Source: Flavobacterium circumlabens
GTDB lineage: Bacteria > Bacteroidota > Bacteroidia > Flavobacteriales > Flavobacteriaceae
DNA: 64,000 nucleotides
Direction of reading: 5' to 3'
Assembly: GCF_004345565.1 (NCBI RefSeq)
Contig: NZ_SLWA01000002.1
Span: 496,001 to 560,000, forward strand
Made by a program: the position numbers and the translations under genes. Of this stretch, positions 59,801 through 64,000 are shown piece by piece. Position 1 is the stretch's first letter. Each line of letters begins with the position of its first letter. Below the pieces are notes generated by a model that did no database searches, was not told the DNA's origin, and saw nothing but the letters and a program-made list of their open reading frames with translations.

Positions 59801-60837
59801 TTTCCAAAACTGGCATTATAATATGAAATCCCTTTTTTGTTGTGACCCGCCCATAGGGTTCCGGTATCATCTTTATACAGACAGCCGATATTATTGGATG
59901 CGATAGAAGCAGTGTTGTCGGGGTTGTGGGTGAGGTTGGAAATACTATTGTTTACGGTGTTATAAATAAAAATCCCCTGATGGTCCGTGCCAATCCAGAC
60001 CCTGCCGTTTCCATCGTCTTTGATGTCGAATATGACATCGTTTTGTGTAGTTACAGCTGAATTGAGCGTGATTTTTTTCCATTCGGTTTGGCTGTTTTTT
60101 TGATAAAAGAGGGCAGCTGTATTCGAGAAAATCCATAAACCGTTTTGGGAATCCACATAAATTTTATTCTTTTTGTTTTGAAGGTGCTGTGAAACAAAAT
60201 CAGGGAGTTTCAAAAAAGATTGTCTTCCGTTGCTTTTGTTTACCTTCAAAATAGTTCCGGAATGGAGCACTCTAAAAATGGAATTGCCGTCATCACCTAA
60301 AAAGACAGTTGAAGTTTCCGCTATTTTTTCTTTCGAACTAAAGGTTTTTAAGTTCTTTTTATAGGTATCATACACAAAGATTCTGTTTCCAGACAAAACC
60401 CATAAGTCTTTGTTTTTATCGACGTAAACTTTATAATTCTCCTCTGCTTTAATCCCCAAATCTTTGAGTACATTCGGAATATCACTTCTGAAATTATCTT
60501 TATGACGCTGATAAACAATATAACTGAATTCGGTACTGATCCAGATATTTCCCAAACCATCTTCCTGCAAGCCTCGGATATCGTCGTTTATGATGGACGA
60601 CGGTTTATCGGATTTTGTTGCATATACTTTAAATCCGTAGCCGTCATAACGGTTCAGGCCTGATTCTGTTCCGATCCATAGAAAACCATATTGGTCTTTC
60701 AGGATACTTTTGATCGTACTGTTCGAAAGTCCGTCATTCGTTTTTAAATGATGAAAAGTATACGATTGCCCCACAGCACCAAAAGAGGCGAGGAGCGACA
60801 GAAAAAGGATGTAGAGAAATGGGTTAAATAGTTTCAT
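56863..60837 (-). CDS. Hybrid two-component system protein (HTCS)
   Basis: Protein of 1324 residues. Signal peptide (1-23), a beta-propeller sensor built of repeated IWIGTxxGL-type blades (about 25-680), a Y_Y_Y domain (about 690-775, YLYKLEGFSNQWL), TM at about 785-803 and HisKA with NISHDLRTPLTLI (His about 843). HATPase with NLLSNAFKYTPDGG and SGIGLHIVSEYIA is followed by a receiver (about 1080-1195, Asp in VVSDVMMPKMSG) and a C-terminal AraC-type HTH (LSAIVGLSRTHLYKKL; IAYAVGFNSPKRFTVNFK). HTCS proteins sense oligosaccharides and switch on nearby utilisation genes; a GH31 gene is directly upstream. Confidence 0.95.
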   Translation of the reverse strand: MKLFNPFLYILFLSLLASFGAVGQSYTFHHLKTNDGLSNSTIKSILKDQYGFLWIGTESGLNRYDGYGFKVYATKSDKPSSIINDDIRGLQEDGLGNIWISTEFSYIVYQRHKDNFRSDIPNVLKDLGIKAEENYKVYVDKNKDLWVLSGNRIFVYDTYKKNLKTFSSKEKIAETSTVFLGDDGNSIFRVLHSGTILKVNKSNGRQSFLKLPDFVSQHLQNKKNKIYVDSQNGLWIFSNTAALFYQKNSQTEWKKITLNSAVTTQNDVIFDIKDDGNGRVWIGTDHQGIFIYNTVNNSISNLTHNPDNTASIASNNIGCLYKDDTGTLWAGHNKKGISYYNASFGNLVTVELQDCKDVSTFLEDKKGNLWLGTDGNGLYFKEKSSGNKITKMPLASNVIVSLLEDKKGRIWIGTYLNGLFCYEDGTFKHFTKENSTLNSNDIWNLKEDRYGNLWIGTLGRGIQCLRSGTTRFETIAKTVKGLEFTLDMFYDNGDQLYVGTDNGLFSIDILTGQQVKASGNRSKTQKFRQSFTSSVYKDSRNNIWLGHSKGLSVWDTQKDTVYYFDKTNGLSDNIVKGIIEDNHRHIWITTSNGLSVLTVEPNTKGILKISSRNFSVKDGLHDNYFNTHGIYKLQNGDILLGGTEGYTTVNPNKMAEKSKPLAKVIFTGLSLGNVPVQVDSLYNGHRLLKRSMEQTSEVTFSHDDQLIAIQFTTADLVNADKVRYLYKLEGFSNQWLPTEKNKIEFSSLAPGTYTLFIKASNSDGIWNEKATVLDITVTPPFYLSGWAFLFYVMAIAGITMYVIKHTRKKHRKELEQQRIQLEHLQQINLNEMKLRFFTNISHDLRTPLTLITIPLQTILNKELEEGLRAKLSIVYKNVEQLMTLINSVLDFRKLDVGTESLNLKSGDFVYYIQERCTLFQSYATDRNMKFSYTSEMETLMMEFDNVKVQKILFNLLSNAFKYTPDGGSINLHLYREEKNVVVSISDSGQGVPENEKQSIFERFYQAEQSEENTGSGIGLHIVSEYIAMHGGSITVEDNSPKGSIFTFRLPVQKVKSKEQIRLLESHPEKNINEKPVLLFTDDNKDFCDFMSESLSEFYTVLVAHDGLEALEKLQQNNINIVVSDVMMPKMSGTELCAQIKTTIEWSHIPVILLTARTAEEYKIEGLMLGADDYLNKPFNFNLLKLRIDKFLDWTKKSHQAFSQKIDIAPSEITITSLDEQLIEKAIKTVEENIANPDFTVEELSAIVGLSRTHLYKKLMHITGKGPAEFIRTVRLKRARQLLEKSQLQIAEIAYAVGFNSPKRFTVNFKNEFGVSPSEYVRNLK

Positions 60838-60965
60838 TTAAAGTTAAAGCTACTTTTGGAAGTACAATATAGGATAATATTTCAAGAAGTGGCATTCTTC
60901 CCGTAATCCTTCCAAAGGTATAAAGCAGCGTGGAATACTGCCATAATTTTGGTTTTTATTTAATT

Positions 60966-61005
60966 AAAAAGAGGCTTATACGAATTCGTATAAACCTCTT
61001 TTTGT
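60966..61005 (-). terminator. Terminator between GH31 and HTCS genes
   Basis: AAAAGAGG ... CCTCTTTTT with an inner TATACGAATTCGTATA palindrome forms a near-perfect stem; T-run on the minus strand. It separates the GH31 gene from the HTCS gene. Confidence 0.85.
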
Positions 61006-61006
61006 C

Positions 61007-63871
61007 TTATTTCAGCTTTATGGTTTGCTGATTTCCGTCGTAACTAATTTCTTTTCCGGCGGCATCATAGGTAAAAGCCTGCGGTTTATCTTTACTTACG
61101 GCTACGATCACGAATTTTCGATTCCTGATCATTCCGTCGAATTTTCCTTTTTGCTCCCCAATGGTGAGCGTTCCGGAAGCTTCATTGTAATTGAAAGCTA
61201 TATTAGAAAAGCTTCCTTTTTCGTAGTTGTAATTTTCGTTTTCATCTTCATACAAGGTGAATTTTCCATCTTGTCCCATGTACACATAAAGCACAATTTT
61301 GTCTGCTTTTTTCTCTGTGCTGTATTGCATTTCGGGTCCAACCGGAATAATAGATCCTTCGCGAATGAATAACGGAATGTGCTCATAAGGTGCATCCACA
61401 TTCAGTTGCTGTCCTCCGGTGATGTAACGTCCTGTATAAAAATCGAACCAGTTGGTTCCTTCCGGAAAGTACACATTACGGTTACGGGCTTCGTATTTAT
61501 AAACCGGACAAACCATAAACGAGGGTCCGAACATAAACTGATCGCTCACATTCTGCACTTTTTTATCTGCAGCAAAATCCATAAACAAAGGTCTCATGAT
61601 GGTATAATCCTCAAAGTATGTCATTCCGGCCATGGTGTAGATGTATGGCATTAGTCTGTAACGCAAATTGGTATAATACAAAATAGACTGGTAAGCAGGA
61701 TGTGTATCCGGAGCTATGTTCCACGGCTCACGGTACGGAAATTGTCCGTGTGCTCTGTACAAAGGAGCAAAGGCACCAAACTGAAACCAGCGTGTGTTCA
61801 ATTCTCTCCATTCTTTATAATCAGCATTTTCCTGACCATTTTTGTCGTATTGCTGCTGTCCGCTTACATATCGGTCTTCTACGCAGAAACCGCCAATATC
61901 CATCGTCCAGTACGGAATACCGCTTACCGCAAAATTAAGTCCGGCAGAAATCTGAGCTTTCATATCTTCCCAACGTGTGGCAATATCACCGCTCCAGGTT
62001 GCTGTAGAATAGCGCTGTAAACCTGCAAATCCGGATCTTGTCAGCAGAAATACTCTTTTGTTGGGTTCCACACTGCGTTGTCCATCGTAAATGGCTTCCG
62101 CATTCATCAAGGCATACGTATTAAAAAATTCTGTAGAAGAACCCAGGGCCGTTGGTCCGCATAAGGCTTTTCGATAGTCCATATCGGTGCAATCCAGTAC
62201 GTTCGGTTCGCTGGCATCCATCCACCAGGCATCAATTTTTAGCGGGTACAAATTATCATAGATTTGTTTCCAGAATAATTTACGGGCACCACCGGAATAC
62301 GCATCGTAAAAAGAGCCCACATAACCAGGGCCAACCCAGTCCTTAACATTATCTTTTATGGCTTGTTGGTACATCCAGCCTTTTTCATCAAATTCCTTAA
62401 AATGCTCGGTTGTTTTGTAAAATTTCGGCCAGACAGAAATCATCATCTTTGCATTCATAGCGTGAATAGAATCTACCATGGCCTGCGGATTAGGGAAACG
62501 TTTTTTGTCAAATTCATGGCTTCCCCAGGAATCTTCTTCCCAGTAATTCCAGTCGAGGACAATATTATCAATCGGGAATTTACGTTTTCTGAATTCTTTC
62601 AGATTACCCACAATTTCATCCTGTGTTTTATATCTTTCGCGGCTTTGCCAGTATCCCATGGCCCATTTTGGCATGATCTGAGATTTTCCGGTTAAGGTAC
62701 GGTAGCCTTTAATTACTTCATCTGCAGAATTTCCGTGAACGAAATAATAATCGATTTTCTGTGTCATTTCGCTCCACCATACCTGATTGTTTTTTTCTTC
62801 CTCCGGTTGGGGTGTAAGCACTCTTAAACCACAATAGGAAGTTCCGCCATCCGGTTTCCATTCAATTCGTAAGGGTACGCGTTTTCCGGCTTCTAAGGGT
62901 AAAGAGAATTTATAACTATTCGGATTCCAGGCTGTTCTCCAGCGTTCCGGAACTACCAATTCGTTGTTTAAATATACTTTTACATATCCGGCATAATACA
63001 ACGTAAATTTGTAGGTTCCGCTTGCGGGTGCTTCAATTGCTCCTTCGTAGGTGACGTCAGCATTTTTTAAAGGGAAATTTTGCGGTAATTTCTTGATGCT
63101 TTTAATGTCTTCAAAGAAAATAGATTCTTCTTTGCGCTCGATGTTTTGCACGTCTTTTACATTAGAAACATAAGTCCCTGTCAAAGCTCCCGCATTTCCT
63201 TTTTTATCGTATAATTTAAAAACGGTATTCAATTGGGCATAAGGGCGGCTTTCACCAAAACGGCTCAAAGAATAACTGTCCCATAAAACCCCGTAGTTTT
63301 TATTCGAAACGATAAAAGGAACGGAAACTTTGGTATTGTATTGAAATAATTCTTCGTTTTTACCTTTGTAATTGAATTCATCGGCCTGATGTTGTCCCAA
63401 TCCGTGGAAAGCTTCATCGGCAGGGGAATCAAAAATCTGACGAACGGTATACCCTTTGGTACCTTCCACTTCAATCGGAGTAAAATTTCTTCCTCCGCCT
63501 GATTTTTCGGCTAAAATTAGTTTACCATCTTTGTCTTTAAAATTGATTCCGCCGTTTATTTTAGAAACCATCACTTTCAAACGCGAGGTTACGATCGAAA
63601 TAGAATCGGCGACATTGGTCTCTACTTTATAAGGTGTTTTTGATTTTCCGGCAACAATTATCAGTGAAGAATCTTTTGCGAATTCAGCGTCGGGAGTGGC
63701 GGAAACGTGAATTAATTCGTCCTGTAGTACCTGAATACGTACTTTCTGAACATCTGTTTTACTGTTTTGCTTTACGCTTACAATGATACCGTCGTCGATA
63801 GTTTGATATTGCTTCACCGAACAAGAGGCTAACAGCGTTGCAGCAAATAAGAAATGTATTTTTTTGCGCAT
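61007..63871 (-). CDS. Glycoside hydrolase family 31 protein with PA14 domain (possible alpha-xylosidase)
   Basis: Protein of 954 residues, lipoprotein signal FAATLLASCSVKQ (Cys about 16). Order: N-terminal beta domain with an inserted PA14 module (about 265-355, GAIEAPASGTYKFTLYYAGY), TIM barrel with nucleophile Asp about 550 in DAWWMDASEPN and acid/base Asp about 627 in ATWSGDIATRWEDM, then distal beta domains. PA14 insertion in this place is known from GH31 alpha-xylosidases such as CjXyl31A and a Bacteroides ovatus enzyme, both acting on xyloglucan. Other GH31 activities (alpha-glucosidase) cannot be excluded. It is controlled presumably by the HTCS downstream. Confidence 0.92.
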   Translation of the reverse strand: MRKKIHFLFAATLLASCSVKQYQTIDDGIIVSVKQNSKTDVQKVRIQVLQDELIHVSATPDAEFAKDSSLIIVAGKSKTPYKVETNVADSISIVTSRLKVMVSKINGGINFKDKDGKLILAEKSGGGRNFTPIEVEGTKGYTVRQIFDSPADEAFHGLGQHQADEFNYKGKNEELFQYNTKVSVPFIVSNKNYGVLWDSYSLSRFGESRPYAQLNTVFKLYDKKGNAGALTGTYVSNVKDVQNIERKEESIFFEDIKSIKKLPQNFPLKNADVTYEGAIEAPASGTYKFTLYYAGYVKVYLNNELVVPERWRTAWNPNSYKFSLPLEAGKRVPLRIEWKPDGGTSYCGLRVLTPQPEEEKNNQVWWSEMTQKIDYYFVHGNSADEVIKGYRTLTGKSQIMPKWAMGYWQSRERYKTQDEIVGNLKEFRKRKFPIDNIVLDWNYWEEDSWGSHEFDKKRFPNPQAMVDSIHAMNAKMMISVWPKFYKTTEHFKEFDEKGWMYQQAIKDNVKDWVGPGYVGSFYDAYSGGARKLFWKQIYDNLYPLKIDAWWMDASEPNVLDCTDMDYRKALCGPTALGSSTEFFNTYALMNAEAIYDGQRSVEPNKRVFLLTRSGFAGLQRYSTATWSGDIATRWEDMKAQISAGLNFAVSGIPYWTMDIGGFCVEDRYVSGQQQYDKNGQENADYKEWRELNTRWFQFGAFAPLYRAHGQFPYREPWNIAPDTHPAYQSILYYTNLRYRLMPYIYTMAGMTYFEDYTIMRPLFMDFAADKKVQNVSDQFMFGPSFMVCPVYKYEARNRNVYFPEGTNWFDFYTGRYITGGQQLNVDAPYEHIPLFIREGSIIPVGPEMQYSTEKKADKIVLYVYMGQDGKFTLYEDENENYNYEKGSFSNIAFNYNEASGTLTIGEQKGKFDGMIRNRKFVIVAVSKDKPQAFTYDAAGKEISYDGNQQTIKLK

Positions 63872-64000
63872 GGTTAAATAGTGGTTTTAGTAAAATTTTA
63901 AGTTACCAAATTTCAGTATAATAATTCTATTTAGGGGATGTGTATGTTTTTAAGAAGGTATCATCATGAATTATTTGTTTGATTTATGGAGTGCAAATCC
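63872..64000. other. Upstream region of the GH31 gene (window edge)
   Basis: No gene seen in 129 bases. This should hold the GH31 promoter; an AATTTGGTAAC stretch near 63905-63915 is the only element-like sequence noted. Confidence 0.3.

Overview
The window looks like a chromosome segment of a Flavobacterium-type member of the Bacteroidota. Supporting signs are the low G+C content, a SusC/SusD pair with an ECF sigma factor and FecR-type anti-sigma factor, a hybrid two-component system (HTCS), lipoprotein signals of the Bacteroidota type, TAnnTTTG-like -7 promoter elements, and very few purine-rich ribosome binding sites. No rRNA, tRNA, CRISPR array or intact insertion sequence was seen.

Layout. 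1-7.6 kb: the end of a type IB topoisomerase, then stress and maintenance genes (DUF5661-like protein, acidic protein, YciE/YciF ferritin-like protein, Fpg/Nei-like glycosylase, DUF72 protein, PPOX-fold protein, single-domain response regulator, SemiSWEET). 8-14.6 kb: a tightly packed signalling operon of receiver-kinase, CHASE3 hybrid kinase with three receivers, lone receiver, CheR and CheB, with no chemoreceptor or CheA. 14.6-25 kb: secreted metallophosphoesterase, secreted PI-PLC-like phosphodiesterase, then sigma/anti-sigma/SusC/SusD. 25-29.5 kb: small secreted proteins and a compact minus-strand block (VWA-like lipoprotein, four-TM coiled-coil protein, TerB-like protein, excalibur protein, DUF4236 protein). 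29.6-32.2 kb: TPR histidine kinase, LuxR-like regulator and a tiny lipoprotein with a structured upstream region. 32.5-40.6 kb: a one-TM protein behind a phased repeat array, stress-type genes (SDR, SpoIIAA-like, small acidic proteins), TauE/SafE plus DUF1634, and a thiolase.

41-46.3 kb is the most unusual part. It is markedly AT-rich. It holds short minus-strand genes resembling immunity proteins (a SUKH/SMI1-KNR4 protein, small membrane proteins, a lipoprotein), two apparent toxin C-terminal remnants each directly followed by a small gene, and two frameshifted genes. Several families of interspersed repeats separate them. I read it as an orphan toxin-tip/immunity cassette array lacking a full-length toxin in this window.

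46.3-64 kb returns to ordinary chromosome: HxlR regulator with a divergent NmrA-like gene, a large MscS channel, a second NmrA-like gene with an AraC regulator, Crp/Fnr regulator, exported RidA-like protein, AAA ATPase, two thioredoxin-fold proteins, and finally an HTCS with a PA14-containing GH31 enzyme (possible alpha-xylosidase), likely the edge of a polysaccharide utilisation locus.

A second notable signal is a shared promoter layout, TTCTRTAA-N21/22-TANNTTTG, ahead of three small acidic-protein genes, with a weaker match ahead of a receiver-only regulator. It suggests a common, possibly stress-linked, regulon.
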